Assembly: GCF_001425085.1 (NCBI RefSeq)
Contig: NZ_LMDN01000001.1
Coordinates: forward strand, 695,100 to 759,099
DNA: 64,000 nucleotides
Origin: Leifsonia sp. Root4
Lineage (GTDB): Bacteria > Actinomycetota > Actinomycetes > Actinomycetales > Microbacteriaceae
Direction: 5' to 3'
The position numbers were made by a program, and so were the translations under genes. Of the stretch, positions 39,738-51,092 are shown one piece after another (within the stretch, counting starts at the first letter, position 1; each line of letters begins with the position of its first letter). The notes beneath the pieces are model-generated. The model did no database searches, was not told the DNA's origin, and saw only the letters and a list, made by a program, of their open reading frames with translations.

Positions 39738-40382
39738 CTAAGACGCGGCGGCGACGTCGGAGTCGGCTTCGCCGATCCCCGCGGCCTGCAGCGCTGCGCT
39801 AATGCGGTCGCCGACCTCATCGACGTTGCCGAGGCCGTCGACGTCGATCAGCAGGCCACGCTCACGGAAGACCTCCACCAGCGGAGCGGTCTCGCGGGCG
39901 TACACCTCCTGGCGGTGCCGGATGGCTTCCTCGGTGTCATCGGCGCGACCCTGCTCGAGCGCACGCTTGGAGAGACGCGCGATGATCTCTTCCTGGTCGG
40001 CGACGAGGCGGATGACGGCCTCGAGCGGCTGGCCCTTCTTCGCCAGGAGCTCGTCCAGGTAGCGCACCTGGTCGATCGTGCGCGGGTAACCATCGAGCAG
40101 GAAGCCGTTGGCGGCATCCTCTTCCTCGAGACGGGCAGTCACGATCTCGTTCGTGAGCGAGTCGGGAACGTAGTCACCGGCATCGACGATCGCCTTCACG
40201 CGCAGGCCGAGTTCCGTGCCGTTCTTGATGTGGAAGCGGAAGATGTCTCCGGTCGAGACGTCGGGGATGCCGAACGTCTCGCCGATGCGCTTGGCCTGAG
40301 TTCCTTTGCCCGCGCCGGGAGGACCGACGATCAGGAGGCGTGCGCCTCGGGCGATGTTGCGTTCTGCGGCGGTTTTGCTCAT
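39738..40382 (-). CDS. adk: Adenylate kinase
   Basis: Balances AMP, ADP and ATP. 214 residues: P-loop [32 protein letters not shown], and a short LID ([20 protein letters not shown]) without zinc cysteines. The first 15 residues and last 12 lie outside the normal fold. Starts 4 bases inside the secY end (ATGA). Confidence 0.96.
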   Translation of the reverse strand: MSKTAAERNIARGARLLIVGPPGAGKGTQAKRIGETFGIPDVSTGDIFRFHIKNGTELGLRVKAIVDAGDYVPDSLTNEIVTARLEEEDAANGFLLDGYPRTIDQVRYLDELLAKKGQPLEAVIRLVADQEEIIARLSKRALEQGRADDTEEAIRHRQEVYARETAPLVEVFRERGLLIDVDGLGNVDEVGDRISAALQAAGIGEADSDVAAAS

Positions 40383-41701
40383 CGCAGCAACCCTTCGTAG
40401 TGACGCTGCTGCAGCTGCGAGTCGATCTGCTTGACCGTCTCGAGACCAACACCAACGATGATCAAGATGGAGGCGCCGCCGAACGGGAAGTTCTGATCGG
40501 CACCGACCGCAGAGAACGCGACCAGCGGCAGCAGGGCGATGACACCCAGGTAGAGAGAGCCGGGGAGCGTGATGCGGGTGAGTACATAGTCGAGGTACTC
40601 GGCGGTGGGCCGGCCGGCACGGATGCCGGGGATGAAGCCACCGTACTTCTTCATGTTGTCTGCGACCTCTTCAGGGTTGAAGGTGATCGCGACGTAGAAG
40701 TAGGTGAATCCGACGATGAGCAGGAAGTACAAGATCATGTACAGCGGCTGCCCGCCGCCGGTGAGGTTCGCGGTCACCCACAGCACCCAGGGCTGCGGCT
40801 CTTGGCCGGGAGCCGGCTGGTTGAACTGGGCGATCAGCGCGGGCAGGTAGAGCAGGGACGACGCGAAGATCACGGGGATGACGCCGGCCATGTTGACCTT
40901 GATCGGAATGTAGGTGTTGTTGCCGCCGTAGGTGCGGCGACCGACCATGCGTTTCGCGTACTGCACCGGGATCCTGCGCTGCGATTGCTCGACGAACACG
41001 ACAGCGGCGACGACGACGAGGCCGACGGCGATCACAATGGCGAGCGTGTCCCAGCCCTTGGCGGACGCGATGCGTCCGAGGGACGCCGGGAACATGGCTG
41101 CGATCGAGGTGAAGATCAGCAGCGACATGCCGTTGCCGACGCCGCGCTCCGTGATGAGCTCGCCCATCCACATGATGACACCGGTACCGGCGGTCATGGT
41201 GAGCACCATCAGCATGATCGCGTACCAGGCGTCGTTGGTCAGCAGCTGCGTGCAGGCAGGGTTGCCCGAGCTGCCGAAGAGCGCACCACTGCGGGCGACG
41301 GTGATCAGCGTGGTGGACTGCAGGACCGCGAGGGCGATCGTGAGGTAGCGGGTGTACTGCGTCAGCGTTGACTGACCCGCCTGACCCTCCTTGTAGAGGG
41401 TCTCAAAGTGAGGGATGACCACGCGCAGCAGCTGCACGATGATCGAGGCCGTGATGTACGGCATGATGCCCAGCGCGAAGATGGAGAGCTGGAGGAGGGC
41501 TCCACCGCTGAACAGGTTGACGAGCTCATAGAGGCCCGAGGTGTCGGAGTTGGCTGCCAGACACTGCTGCACGCTGTCGAAATCGACAAACGGGGCGGGG
41601 ATGAACGAGCCCAGTCTGAAGAGGGCAACCATGCCCAAGGTGAAGCCGATCTTCTTCCGAAGGTCGGGCGTGCGGAAAATCCGCGCGATCGCGCTAAACA
41701 C
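40379..41701 (-). CDS. secY: Protein translocase subunit SecY
   Basis: Channel of the Sec translocon. 440 residues with ten membrane helices; opening [102 protein letters not shown] and the cytosolic C5/C6 loops. Separated from rplO by a hairpin-containing gap of 124 bases. Confidence 0.97.
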   Translation of the reverse strand: MFSAIARIFRTPDLRKKIGFTLGMVALFRLGSFIPAPFVDFDSVQQCLAANSDTSGLYELVNLFSGGALLQLSIFALGIMPYITASIIVQLLRVVIPHFETLYKEGQAGQSTLTQYTRYLTIALAVLQSTTLITVARSGALFGSSGNPACTQLLTNDAWYAIMLMVLTMTAGTGVIMWMGELITERGVGNGMSLLIFTSIAAMFPASLGRIASAKGWDTLAIVIAVGLVVVAAVVFVEQSQRRIPVQYAKRMVGRRTYGGNNTYIPIKVNMAGVIPVIFASSLLYLPALIAQFNQPAPGQEPQPWVLWVTANLTGGGQPLYMILYFLLIVGFTYFYVAITFNPEEVADNMKKYGGFIPGIRAGRPTAEYLDYVLTRITLPGSLYLGVIALLPLVAFSAVGADQNFPFGGASILIIVGVGLETVKQIDSQLQQRHYEGLLR

Positions 41702-41759
41702 AAGGCCTCCTGTAATTCCGTGAAGAATCAGTCACTGCTCTCACACCCACTGTGTGAAT

Positions 41760-41808
41760 CGAGCCTGCCGGGCCCCCACGAATACTACGCGAGGTCCCGA
41801 CAGGCTCG
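41760..41808 (-). terminator. Hairpin between rplO and secY
   Basis: CGAGCCTGCCGGG at 41760-41772 pairs with CCCGACAGGCTCG at 41796-41808 (one G-T pair). The arm resembles the hairpin arm between rpsK and rpoA. May reduce read-through into secY. Confidence 0.5.
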
Positions 41809-41825
41809 TTACAACTACTGGTGTA

Positions 41826-42434
41826 CTAGTTGATTGATCCGCCAGCGGCGACAATCTTAGCCTCGGCGGAGCCGGAGACCTTGTCGACCGTTACGTTCAG
41901 TTTAACCGCAATGTCGCCATCGCCGAGAACCTTGACCTTTTCGTTGTTGCGCACCGCACCCTTGGCGACGAGGTCGCTGATGGTGACGTCTCCACCGGTG
42001 GGGTAGAGCTCGGCGAGCTTGTCCAGGTTCACGACCTGGTACTCAACGCGGAACGGGTTCTTGAATCCGCGGAGCTTCGGGGTGCGCATGTGCAGAGGCA
42101 TCTGCCCACCCTCGAAGCCGATGCGGACCTGGTAGCGCGCCTTGGTTCCCTTGGTTCCACGGCCAGCCGTCTTACCCTTGGAGCCTTCACCGCGGCCAAC
42201 ACGGGTGCGGTCCTTCTTCGCACCGGGAGCCGGGCGAAGGTGGTGCACCTTGAGGACCTGCTCGCGCGCCTCGCCAGCCTCGGCCTTGACGGCCTTGGCC
42301 TTTGCGGGCGCCTTTGCGGGCGCCTTCTCGGCTGCAGCCTTGGCCGGAGCCTTGGTTGCTGCCTTAGCCGTGGTTGCCTTCTTAGGGGCAGCCTTGACGG
42401 CTTCCTTCTCTGCTGTTTCCTTGGCTTCAGCCAT
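41826..42434 (-). CDS. rplO: 50S ribosomal protein L15 with Ala/Lys-rich N-terminal extension
   Basis: 202 residues. The L15 core starts near residue 60 ([40 protein letters not shown]) and continues [19 protein letters not shown] to the C-terminus. The first 58 residues are a repetitive Ala/Lys/Pro stretch ([17 protein letters not shown]) like histone H1 tails, absent from typical L15. ATG follows the rpmD end directly, supporting this start. Confidence 0.95.
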   Translation of the reverse strand: MAEAKETAEKEAVKAAPKKATTAKAATKAPAKAAAEKAPAKAPAKAKAVKAEAGEAREQVLKVHHLRPAPGAKKDRTRVGRGEGSKGKTAGRGTKGTKARYQVRIGFEGGQMPLHMRTPKLRGFKNPFRVEYQVVNLDKLAELYPTGGDVTISDLVAKGAVRNNEKVKVLGDGDIAVKLNVTVDKVSGSAEAKIVAAGGSIN

Positions 42435-42619
42435 TAGTCAATCTCCTCGACCTTGACAAGGTGAGCGACAGTGTTGACGTAGCCGCGGTTCTGCGGGGTG
42501 TCTTCACGAACGACAACGTCACCGATGCGCTTGAGTCCCAGGCTGCGAAGCGTGTCGCGCTGGTTCTGCTTCTCACTAACTTTGGACTTGATCTGCGTAA
42601 CCTTGAGCTGCGCGGCCAT
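42434..42619 (-). CDS. rpmD: 50S ribosomal protein L30
   Basis: 61 residues: [55 protein letters not shown]. Start overlaps the rpsE stop by one base (TAATG), so translation is coupled; ends one base into rplO. Confidence 0.96.
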   Translation of the reverse strand: MAAQLKVTQIKSKVSEKQNQRDTLRSLGLKRIGDVVVREDTPQNRGYVNTVAHLVKVEEID

Positions 42620-43317
42620 TAGGCACCTGCCTTCGCTGCTGCGGCAGCCTCGGCTGCCTGAGCCTCGGCACGCAACAGACGGGCCGGGGCGACCTCGTCG
42701 TAGGGGAGCCCACGACGAGCGGCAACGGCACGAGGTTCCTCGAGCTGCTGCAGGGCTGCGACGGTTGCGTGCACGATGTTGATCGTGTTCGACGAACCGA
42801 GCGACTTGCTCAGCACGTCGTGGATGCCTGCACACTCGAGCACGGCGCGAACCGGGCCACCGGCGATAACACCGGTACCGGCAGCGGCCGGACGAAGCAG
42901 AACGACACCGGCTGCGGCCTCACCCTGGACGGGGTGCGGGATGGTGCTGCCGACGCGGGGAACGCGGAAGAAGTTCTTCTTGGCCTCTTCGACGCCCTTG
43001 GAGATAGCGGTCGGCACCTCGCGGGCCTTGCCATAACCAACACCGACGAGTCCGTTGCCGTCGCCGACGACGACGAGAGCGGTGAAGCTGAAGCGACGAC
43101 CACCCTTGACGACCTTCGACACGCGGTTGATGGTGACAACGCGCTCCAGGAACTGGCTCTTCTCGGCGTCGCGGCCTCCGCGATCGCCGCGGTTGGGGTT
43201 GCGCTCACGGCCACCGCGACGAGCTTCACGCTCGTTCTGTGCGGGTGCCGTCGATGCAGCGGTCTCCACCGGTGCCTCTACAACAGCCACCTCTTGCTCC
43301 TTAGTAATCTCGCTCAC
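42619..43317 (-). CDS. rpsE: 30S ribosomal protein S5
   Basis: 232 residues. Core begins near residue 58 ([50 protein letters not shown]) and includes [28 protein letters not shown]. The N-terminal extension is Glu/Ala- then Arg/Gly-rich ([18 protein letters not shown]) and an Ala-rich tail closes the protein. Overlaps rplR by 4 bases. Confidence 0.97.
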   Translation of the reverse strand: MSEITKEQEVAVVEAPVETAASTAPAQNEREARRGGRERNPNRGDRGGRDAEKSQFLERVVTINRVSKVVKGGRRFSFTALVVVGDGNGLVGVGYGKAREVPTAISKGVEEAKKNFFRVPRVGSTIPHPVQGEAAAGVVLLRPAAAGTGVIAGGPVRAVLECAGIHDVLSKSLGSSNTINIVHATVAALQQLEEPRAVAARRGLPYDEVAPARLLRAEAQAAEAAAAAKAGA

Positions 43318-43685
43318 AGCTTGAGCCCTGCCTCTCGCGCTCCATCAGCGACAGCGGCTACGCGACCCGCGTACTTGCTGCCACCACGGTCAAAAACGAC
43401 GGCGTCGATGCCAGCAGCCTGTGCACGCTCGGCGACGAGTGCGCCGATCTTGCGTGCCTTGGCCGTCTTGTCACCGTCGAAGGTACGCAGGTCTGCTTCC
43501 ATGGTGGAAGCGGAAGCCAGCGTGTGGCCCTTGCTGTCGTCCACAACCTGTACGAATACGTGGCGTGCTGAACGGTTGACGACGAGGCGCGGACGAACCG
43601 CGGTGCCCTCGATCTTCTTGCGAAGTCGGGTGTGGCGACGTGTGCGCGCAGCCGACTTGCTCTTTCCTCTGGTTCCGAGACCCAT
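43314..43685 (-). CDS. rplR: 50S ribosomal protein L18
   Basis: 123 residues: [54 protein letters not shown] and [26 protein letters not shown]. Binds 5S rRNA. Two bases after rplF. Confidence 0.97.
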   Translation of the reverse strand: MGLGTRGKSKSAARTRRHTRLRKKIEGTAVRPRLVVNRSARHVFVQVVDDSKGHTLASASTMEADLRTFDGDKTAKARKIGALVAERAQAAGIDAVVFDRGGSKYAGRVAAVADGAREAGLKL

Positions 43686-43687
43686 GG

Positions 43688-44224
43688 TTACTTACCAGCC
43701 TTTCCGGCCTTACGACGGACAACCTCGCCGGCGTAGCGGATGCCCTTGCCCTTGTAGGGCTCCGGCTTCTTGATCTTGCGGATGTTGGCGGCAACCTCAC
43801 CGACGGCCTGCTTGTCGATGCCAGCAACGGTGAGCTTGGTGTTGCCCTCGACCGTGAAGGTGATGCCCTCAGGAGCATCAACGGTGACGGGGTGCGAGAA
43901 GCCGAGGGCGAACTCGAGCGAGTTGCCCTTCTGCGCGACGCGGTAACCGGTACCGACGATCTCGAGGCCCTTGGAGTAGCCCTGGGTGACGCCGATGATC
44001 TGGTTTGCGATCAGCGTGCGGGTGAGGCCGTGCAGCGAACGCGATGCGCGCTCGTCGTCCGGGCGGGTGACGAGAACCTGGTTCTCCTCGACCGTGGCCT
44101 GGATCGGGTTGGCGATGACGAGAGCGAGCTCGCCCTTCGGACCCTTGACGGCAACATTCTGACCCGAGATCGTCACGGAGACGCCTGCGGGGATGTCAAT
44201 GGGGAGTCGACCAATACGTGACAT
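43688..44224 (-). CDS. rplF: 50S ribosomal protein L6
   Basis: 178 residues: [67 protein letters not shown] and the C-terminal [27 protein letters not shown]. Confidence 0.97.
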   Translation of the reverse strand: MSRIGRLPIDIPAGVSVTISGQNVAVKGPKGELALVIANPIQATVEENQVLVTRPDDERASRSLHGLTRTLIANQIIGVTQGYSKGLEIVGTGYRVAQKGNSLEFALGFSHPVTVDAPEGITFTVEGNTKLTVAGIDKQAVGEVAANIRKIKKPEPYKGKGIRYAGEVVRRKAGKAGK

Positions 44225-44230
44225 AGGTGA

Positions 44231-44629
44231 TTACCACACGTAGGCGAGGACTTCCCCACCCACGCCCTTCTTCTCGGCCTGGCGGTCGGTGAGCAGACCG
44301 CTGGAGGTGGACAGGATGGCAACACCGAGGCCACCGAGGACGGTGGGGATTTCGGTCGACTTTGCGTAAACGCGAAGGCCGGGCTTCGAAACGCGCTTGA
44401 TGCCAACGATCGAACGCTCGCGGTTGGGGCCGAACTTGAGGCTGAGCGTGAGGGTCTGTCCGACCTTCGCGTCGGTGACCTCGAAGCCGGAGATGTAACC
44501 CTCGCGCTTGAGGATCTCGGCAATGTGCGACTTGAGCTTGCTGTGCGGCATGGCCACGGTGTCGTGGTACGCAGAGTTAGCGTTGCGCAGTCTGGTCAGC
44601 ATATCTGCGACCGGATCTGTCATCGTCAT
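44231..44629 (-). CDS. rpsH: 30S ribosomal protein S8
   Basis: 132 residues from ATG at 44629 ([23 protein letters not shown]), with [35 protein letters not shown] at the end. Upstream ATGs at 44647 and 44635 are less likely. Confidence 0.97.
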   Translation of the reverse strand: MTMTDPVADMLTRLRNANSAYHDTVAMPHSKLKSHIAEILKREGYISGFEVTDAKVGQTLTLSLKFGPNRERSIVGIKRVSKPGLRVYAKSTEIPTVLGGLGVAILSTSSGLLTDRQAEKKGVGGEVLAYVW

Positions 44630-44768
44630 AGGATGCATTTCCTTCATTCACCAGGTTTCGACGCCCTTTACAAGAGTGCCGACCTGTGGTGCGAGAGCAC
44701 GCGCGGATGCGTGTGCCCGGTAATCGGTTGGCCCGCTGCAAGCGCAACGAGCCAACCGATTGATACTA
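44630..44768 (-). other. Gap between rplE and rpsH where rpsN is usually found
   Basis: 139 bases with no room for the 61-codon zinc-type rpsN (S14) found here in many bacteria. It contains an 11-bp perfect stem, AATCGGTTGGC (44722-44732) against GCCAACCGATT (44751-44761), just after the rplE stop, which may attenuate or protect the transcript. Confidence 0.7.
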
Positions 44769-45347
44769 CTAGGAGTTTTCGGCCGTCTTGAACGGGAAGC
44801 CGAGCGCCTTGAGCAGCGCGCGACCCTGTTCGTCGTTCTTGGCAGTCGTCACAACAGTGATGTCCATGCCGCGAACGCGGTCGATCTTGTCCTGGTCGAT
44901 CTCGTGGAACATAACCTGCTCGGTCAGACCGAAGGTGTAGTTTCCATTGCCATCGAACTGCTTGTCCGACAGGCCGCGGAAGTCGCGGATACGGGGCAGC
45001 GCGAGCGAAAGCGTGCGGTCGAGGAACTCCCACATGCGGTCGCCACGCAGCGTGACGTGGGCGCCGATGGGCTGACCCTCACGCAGCTTGAACTGAGCGA
45101 TCGACTTGCGCGCCTTGTTGATCTGCGGCTTCTGGCCGGTGATCTTGGTCAGGTCGGAAACAGCGCCGTCGATGATCTTGCCATCGCGGGCCGCCTCACC
45201 GACACCCATGTTCACGACGATCTTGACGAGACCCGGAACCTGGTGCACGTTCGTCAGGCCGAGGTCGGCCTTCAGCTGTGCAGAGAGTTCACTCTGGTAC
45301 TTCGCCTTGAGACGCGGCTGGATTTTGCCAGTAGCGATGTCAGTCAT
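44769..45347 (-). CDS. rplE: 50S ribosomal protein L5
   Basis: 192 residues: [75 protein letters not shown], and [28 protein letters not shown]. Binds 5S rRNA and the P-site tRNA. Overlaps rplX by one base. Confidence 0.97.
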   Translation of the reverse strand: MTDIATGKIQPRLKAKYQSELSAQLKADLGLTNVHQVPGLVKIVVNMGVGEAARDGKIIDGAVSDLTKITGQKPQINKARKSIAQFKLREGQPIGAHVTLRGDRMWEFLDRTLSLALPRIRDFRGLSDKQFDGNGNYTFGLTEQVMFHEIDQDKIDRVRGMDITVVTTAKNDEQGRALLKALGFPFKTAENS

Positions 45348-45706
45348 TAGAGGTCCTTACCTGACTTCTTTGCGTAACGAACGCGGACCGTCTTGGTGAC
45401 GCCGTCCTTCGTTACCTCTTCGTTGCGGAAGCCGACTCGCGTGGGCTTCTTGGTCTCGGGGTCAACGAGAGCAACGTTGGAGACGTGAATCGATGCCTCG
45501 TGCTGCTCGATGCCACCGGTCTTGGTGCCGCCCTGAGTCTGGCCGACGCGAACGTGCTTGGTGACAAAGTTGACACCCTCCACGATCACGCGGTTCTTCT
45601 CAACGAGGACCTGGAGGACCTTGCCCTGCTTGCCGCGGTCGCCGCCCTTTTCCTGACGACGGCCGGTGATGACCTCTACGAGGTCACCCTTCTTGATGTT
45701 CGCCAT
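45347..45706 (-). CDS. rplX: 50S ribosomal protein L24
   Basis: 119 residues: [50 protein letters not shown] and a KOW-type start. Standard place after rplN. Confidence 0.96.
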   Translation of the reverse strand: MANIKKGDLVEVITGRRQEKGGDRGKQGKVLQVLVEKNRVIVEGVNFVTKHVRVGQTQGGTKTGGIEQHEASIHVSNVALVDPETKKPTRVGFRNEEVTKDGVTKTVRVRYAKKSGKDL

Positions 45707-45709
45707 GAC

Positions 45710-46078
45710 TTAGATAACCTCCGGTGCCAGCGAGATGATCTTCATGAACTTCTTGTCGCGAAGTTCACGGCCGACCGGTCCGAAGATACGGGTACCGCGG
45801 GGGTCACCGTCGTTCTTCAGGATTACAGCGGCGTTCTCATCGAACTTGATGTACGAACCGTCGGGACGACGGGTCTGCTTTTTGACGCGAACGACGACAG
45901 CCTTGACGACGTCGCCCTTCTTGACGTTGCCGCCAGGAATTGCGTCCTTGACGGTGGCAACGATGACGTCACCGATGCCGGCGTAACGACGGCCGGAGCC
46001 ACCGAGAACGCGAATGGTGAGCAGCTCTTTGGCGCCCGTGTTATCGGCGACCTTGAGCCGTGATTCTTGCTGAAGCAC
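45710..46078 (-). CDS. rplN: 50S ribosomal protein L14
   Basis: 122 residues: [46 protein letters not shown] and [23 protein letters not shown]. First gene of the spc part; 34 bases after rpsQ. Confidence 0.98.
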   Translation of the reverse strand: MLQQESRLKVADNTGAKELLTIRVLGGSGRRYAGIGDVIVATVKDAIPGGNVKKGDVVKAVVVRVKKQTRRPDGSYIKFDENAAVILKNDGDPRGTRIFGPVGRELRDKKFMKIISLAPEVI

Positions 46079-46112
46079 TTCTAACTCCTTCTACGAAGCA
46101 AGCCCGGGGGGC

Positions 46113-46418
46113 TTACTTGGCCTTCTCGAGGATCTCGACCAGGCGCCAGCGCTTGGAAGCGCTGAGAGGGCGGGTCTCGCTGATGAGAACGAGGTCGCCA
46201 ATGCCTGCGGCGTTGAGCTCGTCGTGAGCCTTCACCTTGGAGGTACGGCGGATGACCTTGCCGTACAGAGGGTGCTTCACGCGGTCTTCGACCTCAACGA
46301 CGATGGTCTTTTCCATCTTGTCGCTGGTGACGTAGCCACGACGGGTCTTGCGGTAGCCGCGGACGAGTTCAGCCGTCTCGGCGACCTCGGCTGCAGCAGC
46401 CTTCTTGGTCTCAGCCAT
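46113..46418 (-). CDS. rpsQ: 30S ribosomal protein S17
   Basis: 101 residues: [77 protein letters not shown], with a 17-residue Ala/Glu-rich N-terminal extension. Confidence 0.97.
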   Translation of the reverse strand: MAETKKAAAAEVAETAELVRGYRKTRRGYVTSDKMEKTIVVEVEDRVKHPLYGKVIRRTSKVKAHDELNAAGIGDLVLISETRPLSASKRWRLVEILEKAK

Positions 46419-46420
46419 GA

Positions 46421-46741
46421 CTAGGCCTCCTTCGTCTCTTCAGCCGAAGGAGCCTCGACGGCGTCCTTCTTGGCCTTCGTCTTCTTCTCAGCCTTGGCGG
46501 GAACCTCGACCGGTGCGGGCGTGGCACGAATGCCCAGCTCACGCTCACGGAGAACCGTGTAGATACGAGCGATGTCGCGCTTGACGGCGCGCAGGCGGCC
46601 GTGGCTCTCGAGCTGACCGGTGGCGGACTGGAAGCGCAGGTTGAACAGCTCTTCCTTGGCCTTCTTCAGCTCGTCAACGAGACGCTCGTCTTCAAATGTG
46701 TCGAGCTCGACGGCTGCGAGCTCCTTGGTACCGATCGCCAT
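46421..46741 (-). CDS. rpmC: 50S ribosomal protein L29 with C-terminal extension
   Basis: 106 residues. The L29 helical hairpin ([48 protein letters not shown]) ends near residue 70; the last 35 are charged and Ala/Lys/Glu-rich ([25 protein letters not shown]). L29 is usually 60-70 residues. Overlaps rplP by one base. Confidence 0.96.
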   Translation of the reverse strand: MAIGTKELAAVELDTFEDERLVDELKKAKEELFNLRFQSATGQLESHGRLRAVKRDIARIYTVLRERELGIRATPAPVEVPAKAEKKTKAKKDAVEAPSAEETKEA

Positions 46742-47160
46742 TATGCGTCACCCTCTTCGCGCTTGATGATTCGTGCCTTGAGGGGCAGCTTGTGGATTGC
46801 ACGGGTAAGTGCTTCGCGGGCCAGTGCCTCTGGGACACCGGCAACCTCGAAGAGCACGCGACCCGGCTTGACGTTTGCTACCCACCACTCGACGGAACCC
46901 TTACCGGAACCCATGCGGGTTTCGGCCGGCTTCTTGGTCAGCGGACGGTCGGGGTAGATGTTGATCCACACCTTTCCGCCACGCTTGATGTGACGCGTCA
47001 TGGCGATACGAGCGGACTCGATCTGACGGTTGGTCACATAAGCGGGGGTCATCGCCTGGATACCGAACTCACCGAAGGTGACCTTGGTACCACCGGTGGC
47101 GTGGCCGCTACGACCCGGGTGGTGCTGCTTACGGTGCTTGACTTTACGTGGAATCAACAT
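46741..47160 (-). CDS. rplP: 50S ribosomal protein L16
   Basis: 139 residues: [71 protein letters not shown] and [24 protein letters not shown]. Two bases after rpsC. Confidence 0.98.
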   Translation of the reverse strand: MLIPRKVKHRKQHHPGRSGHATGGTKVTFGEFGIQAMTPAYVTNRQIESARIAMTRHIKRGGKVWINIYPDRPLTKKPAETRMGSGKGSVEWWVANVKPGRVLFEVAGVPEALAREALTRAIHKLPLKARIIKREEGDA

Positions 47161-47162
47161 GG

Positions 47163-47918
47163 TTATGCCTCAACTCCTGCTGCAACCGGTGCCTCGGCGC
47201 GCGGGGCACGACGGGGACGGTCACTACGCTCGGGGCGCGACGACTTCTGGTTCGCCTGCTCGCGAGCGAGTTCCTTGTTGGTGATGTCGCCCTTGTAGAT
47301 CCAGACCTTCACGCCGATGCGGCCGAAGGTGGTCTTCGCCTCGTAGAAGCCGTAGTCGATGTTCGCGCGCAGCGTGTGCAGGGGCACACGGCCTTCGCGG
47401 TAGAACTCCGAACGGCTCATCTCGGCGCCGCCGAGGCGGCCGGAGACCTGGATGCGAACACCCTTGACTGCTGGGGTGCGCTGGGCGCCCTGCAGGCCCT
47501 TACGCATCGCGCGGCGGAAGGCCACACGTGCGGTGAGCTGCTCGGCAATGCCCTGCGCGACGAGCTGAGCGTCGGCCTCGGGGTTCTTGACCTCGAGGAT
47601 GTTCAGCTGGATCTGCTTCTTCGTGAGCTTCTCGAGGTCGGCGCGGATGCGCTCGGCCTCTGCACCACGACGACCGATCACGATGCCCGGACGGGCGGTG
47701 TGAATGTCGACGCGGACGCGGTCACGGGTGCGCTCGATCTCGATGCGCGAAACGCCGGCGCGGTCGAGCGAGGTGCTCAGCAGGCGACGGATCTTGACGT
47801 CTTCCGTGACGAAGTCACGGTAACGCTGCCCGGGCTTCGTGCTGTCAGAGAACCAACGCGACACGTGGTCGGTGGTGATTCCCAGACGGAAGCCATAAGG
47901 GTTTACTTTCTGACCCAT
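47163..47918 (-). CDS. rpsC: 30S ribosomal protein S3
   Basis: 251 residues: [25 protein letters not shown], the KH domain ([42 protein letters not shown]), [42 protein letters not shown], and an Arg/Ala-rich tail. Overlaps rplV by one base. Confidence 0.98.
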   Translation of the reverse strand: MGQKVNPYGFRLGITTDHVSRWFSDSTKPGQRYRDFVTEDVKIRRLLSTSLDRAGVSRIEIERTRDRVRVDIHTARPGIVIGRRGAEAERIRADLEKLTKKQIQLNILEVKNPEADAQLVAQGIAEQLTARVAFRRAMRKGLQGAQRTPAVKGVRIQVSGRLGGAEMSRSEFYREGRVPLHTLRANIDYGFYEAKTTFGRIGVKVWIYKGDITNKELAREQANQKSSRPERSDRPRRAPRAEAPVAAGVEA

Positions 47919-48283
47919 TACTTCGTGCCCTCCTCAGGAGTGGTGAGCACAACAGTGATGTGGCTGGTGCGCTTCAGAATCTGGAATGCGCGGCCCTGTG
48001 CACGCGGCTGGAAACGCTTGAGGGTTGCACCCTCATCAACGAATGCCTGCGAGATGTACAGGTCCTGCTCGTCCAGGAATGTGTTCGAGGCGTCTGCCTT
48101 GACTCGCGCGTTAGCGATTGCCGAGGCAACCAGCTTGTACACGGGCTCGCTCGCACCCTGGGGTGCGAACTTCAGGATTGCCAAAGCTTCCTGTGCCTGC
48201 TTGCCGCGGATCAGGTTGACAACGCGACGAGCCTTCTGGGGGGTGACGCGGATGTGTCGCACGCGTGCGATCGACTCCACCAT
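47918..48283 (-). CDS. rplV: 50S ribosomal protein L22
   Basis: 121 residues: [54 protein letters not shown] and the hairpin tip region [24 protein letters not shown] that lines the exit tunnel. Confidence 0.98.
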   Translation of the reverse strand: MVESIARVRHIRVTPQKARRVVNLIRGKQAQEALAILKFAPQGASEPVYKLVASAIANARVKADASNTFLDEQDLYISQAFVDEGATLKRFQPRAQGRAFQILKRTSHITVVLTTPEEGTK

Positions 48284-48309
48284 TTCTTCTCCTCCTTCAC
48301 GTCACCGCG

Positions 48310-48591
48310 TTAGCGGCGACGGCCCTTCTTGTCGTCCTTCACGTGACCACGGAAGGTGCGGGTGGGCGCAAACTCGCCGAGCTTGTGCCCGACCATGGTT
48401 TCGGTGACGAACACCGGAATGTGCTTGCGACCGTCGTGTACTGCGATGGTGTGTCCCAGCATTGCGGGGATGATCATCGAGCGGCGCGACCAGGTCTTGA
48501 TCACGTTCTTGTTGTTGGCTTCGTTCGCCGTGATCACCTTGCGGAGCAGGTGGTCATCAACGAAGGGGCCCTTCTTAAGACTGCGTGGCAT
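48310..48591 (-). CDS. rpsS: 30S ribosomal protein S19
   Basis: 93 residues: [83 protein letters not shown], canonical throughout. Confidence 0.98.
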   Translation of the reverse strand: MPRSLKKGPFVDDHLLRKVITANEANNKNVIKTWSRRSMIIPAMLGHTIAVHDGRKHIPVFVTETMVGHKLGEFAPTRTFRGHVKDDKKGRRR

Positions 48592-48603
48592 CTTCTACAA
48601 CTC

Positions 48604-49443
48604 CTACTTACGCTTCTTGCCGACGTTGCGTCGACGAACAATGAGCTGGTCGCTGGGAAGGTTGCGCTTGCGCGTGCGGCCTTCCTTCTGGCCCCAGGGG
48701 CTGACCGGGTGACGTCCACCGGAGGTCTTACCCTCACCACCACCGTGCGGGTGGTCGACCGGGTTCATGGCGACACCACGCACGGTCGGGCGAACGCCCT
48801 TCCAGCGCATACGGCCGGCCTTTCCCCAGTTGATGTTCGACTGCTCGGCGTTGCCGACCTCGCCGATCGTGGCGCGGCAGCGTGCGTCGACGTTGCGGAT
48901 TTCGCCCGACGGCAGACGAAGCTGCGCGTAGGGGCCATCCTTGGCGACGAGACGAACCGATGCACCGGCCGAGCGGGCCATCTTGGCGCCGCCACCGGGG
49001 CGGAGCTCGATAGCGTGAATCACGGTACCGGTGGGGATGTTCTTCAGCGGCAGGTTGTTGCCGGGCTTGATGTCAGCGCCGGGACCCGACTCGACAATGT
49101 CACCCTGCGACAGCTTGTTCGGCGCAATGATGTAGCGCTTCGTGCCGTCGACGTAGTGCAGAAGAGCAATACGTGCGGTGCGGTTGGGGTCGTACTCGAT
49201 GTGAGCGACCTTCGCGTTGATGCCGTCCTTGTCGTTACGACGGAAGTCGATGACACGGTACTGGCGCTTGTGGCCACCACCGATGTGACGGGTCGTGATG
49301 CGTCCCTGGTTGTTACGGCCACCGGTCTTGGGCAGCGGGCGCAGCAGCGACTTCTCGGGGGTCGAGCGGGTGATCTCTGCGAAGTCCGCAACAGAAGATC
49401 CGCGACGACCCGGGGTCGTGGGCTTGTACTTACGAATAGCCAT
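48604..49443 (-). CDS. rplB: 50S ribosomal protein L2
   Basis: 279 residues from ATG at 49443: [34 protein letters not shown] and the conserved C-terminal [39 protein letters not shown] containing the peptidyl-transferase-associated His. 16 bases after rplW. Confidence 0.98.
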   Translation of the reverse strand: MAIRKYKPTTPGRRGSSVADFAEITRSTPEKSLLRPLPKTGGRNNQGRITTRHIGGGHKRQYRVIDFRRNDKDGINAKVAHIEYDPNRTARIALLHYVDGTKRYIIAPNKLSQGDIVESGPGADIKPGNNLPLKNIPTGTVIHAIELRPGGGAKMARSAGASVRLVAKDGPYAQLRLPSGEIRNVDARCRATIGEVGNAEQSNINWGKAGRMRWKGVRPTVRGVAMNPVDHPHGGGEGKTSGGRHPVSPWGQKEGRTRKRNLPSDQLIVRRRNVGKKRK

Positions 49444-49459
49444 GTTTTTCCTCTGCTCC

Positions 49460-49762
49460 CTAGCCGACAGCCGTGAAGATGTCGATGGAACCGGACTTGA
49501 GCGTGACAATGGCACGCTTGGTGTCCTTGCGCTTGCCCATGCCGAACTTGGTGCGGCGGGTCTTGCCCTGACGGTTCAGGGTGTTGATGGACGCGACCTC
49601 GACGTTGAAGATCTTCTCGATGGCGAGCTTGATCTCGGTCTTGTTCGAGCGCGGGTCGACGACAAAGGTGTACTTGCCCTGGTCGATCAGTCCGTAGCTC
49701 TTCTCGGAAACGACCGGAGCGATGATGACGTCGCGAGGGTCCTTGTTCTGAGTGGCGCTCAT
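49460..49762 (-). CDS. rplW: 50S ribosomal protein L23
   Basis: 100 residues: [81 protein letters not shown]. Docking site for trigger factor and SRP. Overlaps rplD by 4 bases. Confidence 0.97.
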   Translation of the reverse strand: MSATQNKDPRDVIIAPVVSEKSYGLIDQGKYTFVVDPRSNKTEIKLAIEKIFNVEVASINTLNRQGKTRRTKFGMGKRKDTKRAIVTLKSGSIDIFTAVG

Positions 49763-50418
49763 GCGGAGACCTCTTCCTTCTTGCTCTTCGAAGCGATGAA
49801 CGCCTCGAGTGCAGCCTTGGTGAAGACGATGTCGTCAGAGACGAGCACGTCGTAGGCGTTCAGCTGGTCGGCCGGCAGCACGTGCACGGACGGGATGTTG
49901 CGCACGGCCTTGGCGCTCTGCTCGTCACCACGCTCGAGCACGATGAGAACGTGCTTCGAGGTCGAGATGGTCGAGAGGTACGCCAGTGCGGCCTGCGTGT
50001 TCGGGGTCTCGCCAAGGACGAGAGTCTCGACAGCGTGCAGACGGCTTCCACGAGCGCGGTCCGAGAGCGAGCCGAGCAGAGCAGCGGCAATCATCTTCTT
50101 CGGGGTGCGCTGCTCGTAGTTACGAGGCGTCGGGCCGTGGACAATGCCACCACCGGTCATGTGAGGGGCACGGATCGAGCCCTGACGAGCGCGACCGGTT
50201 CCCTTCTGCTTGAACGGCTTGCGGCCTGCACCAGAAACCTCGCCGCGACCCTTGGTCTTGTGCGTGCCCTGGCGTGCGGCAGCGAGCTGCGCGACAACGA
50301 CCTGGTGGATGAGCGGAACGTTCGTCGGAACGTCGAAGAGCTCGGCGGGAAGCTCAATCGAGCCTGCCTTCTTGCCCTTTACGTCGAGAACGTCAATGGT
50401 GTTGGTAGCTGTAGCCAT
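49759..50418 (-). CDS. rplD: 50S ribosomal protein L4
   Basis: 219 residues: [79 protein letters not shown], the tunnel-loop signature. Four bases after rplC. Confidence 0.98.
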   Translation of the reverse strand: MATATNTIDVLDVKGKKAGSIELPAELFDVPTNVPLIHQVVVAQLAAARQGTHKTKGRGEVSGAGRKPFKQKGTGRARQGSIRAPHMTGGGIVHGPTPRNYEQRTPKKMIAAALLGSLSDRARGSRLHAVETLVLGETPNTQAALAYLSTISTSKHVLIVLERGDEQSAKAVRNIPSVHVLPADQLNAYDVLVSDDIVFTKAALEAFIASKSKKEEVSA

Positions 50419-50422
50419 CTGG

Positions 50423-51082
50423 TTACGCCCCCTTCACTGCGTTGCGAACGAAAACGAGACGGCCGCGAGCACCGGGAACGGCGCCCTTGACCAGCAGGAG
50501 GCCCTTCTCGGCGTCAACCGAGTGCACCTTGAGGTTGAGCACGGTCACGCGCTCTCCACCCATACGACCGGCCATGCGCATGCCCTTGAAGACACGGCTC
50601 GGGGTCGACGAAGCACCGATGGAACCGGGCTTGCGGTGGTTGCGGTGGGCACCGTGCGAAGCGGAGACACCCTTGAAGTTGTGACGCTTCATGACACCGG
50701 CGAAGCCCTTGCCCTTGGAGGTGCCCATGACGTCGACCAGCTGGCCGGCCTCGAAGACACCGTCAACGGTGAGCTCCTGGCCCGCGCTGTAGTCAGCGGC
50801 ATCCGCGGTGCGGACCTCGGTGACGTGACGGCGGGGCGTGACGCCAGCCTTCTCGAAGTGACCCGCGGCAGGCTTGTTCACCTTGCGGGGATCGATCTGA
50901 CCGGACGCGATCTGGACGGCGAGGTAGCCGTCGGTCTCGACGTTGCGAACCTGGGTGACCACGTTCGGTGCGATTTCGATGACGGTAACGGGAACGAGCT
51001 TGTTGTTCTCGTCCCAGACCTGGGTCATGCCGAGCTTCGTGCCGAGCAGTCCCTTGGAGGTCTTCGTATCTGCGTAAGACAT
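50423..51082 (-). CDS. rplC: 50S ribosomal protein L3
   Basis: 219 residues: [96 protein letters not shown]. Ten bases after rpsJ. Confidence 0.98.
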   Translation of the reverse strand: MSYADTKTSKGLLGTKLGMTQVWDENNKLVPVTVIEIAPNVVTQVRNVETDGYLAVQIASGQIDPRKVNKPAAGHFEKAGVTPRRHVTEVRTADAADYSAGQELTVDGVFEAGQLVDVMGTSKGKGFAGVMKRHNFKGVSASHGAHRNHRKPGSIGASSTPSRVFKGMRMAGRMGGERVTVLNLKVHSVDAEKGLLLVKGAVPGARGRLVFVRNAVKGA

Positions 51083-51092
51083 CCCGGCCCCC

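Noticed and set aside
44668-45033. Candidate for a missing rpsN
   Set aside because: The frame lies mostly antiparallel in register to rplE and shows no S14 sequence or zinc cysteines.
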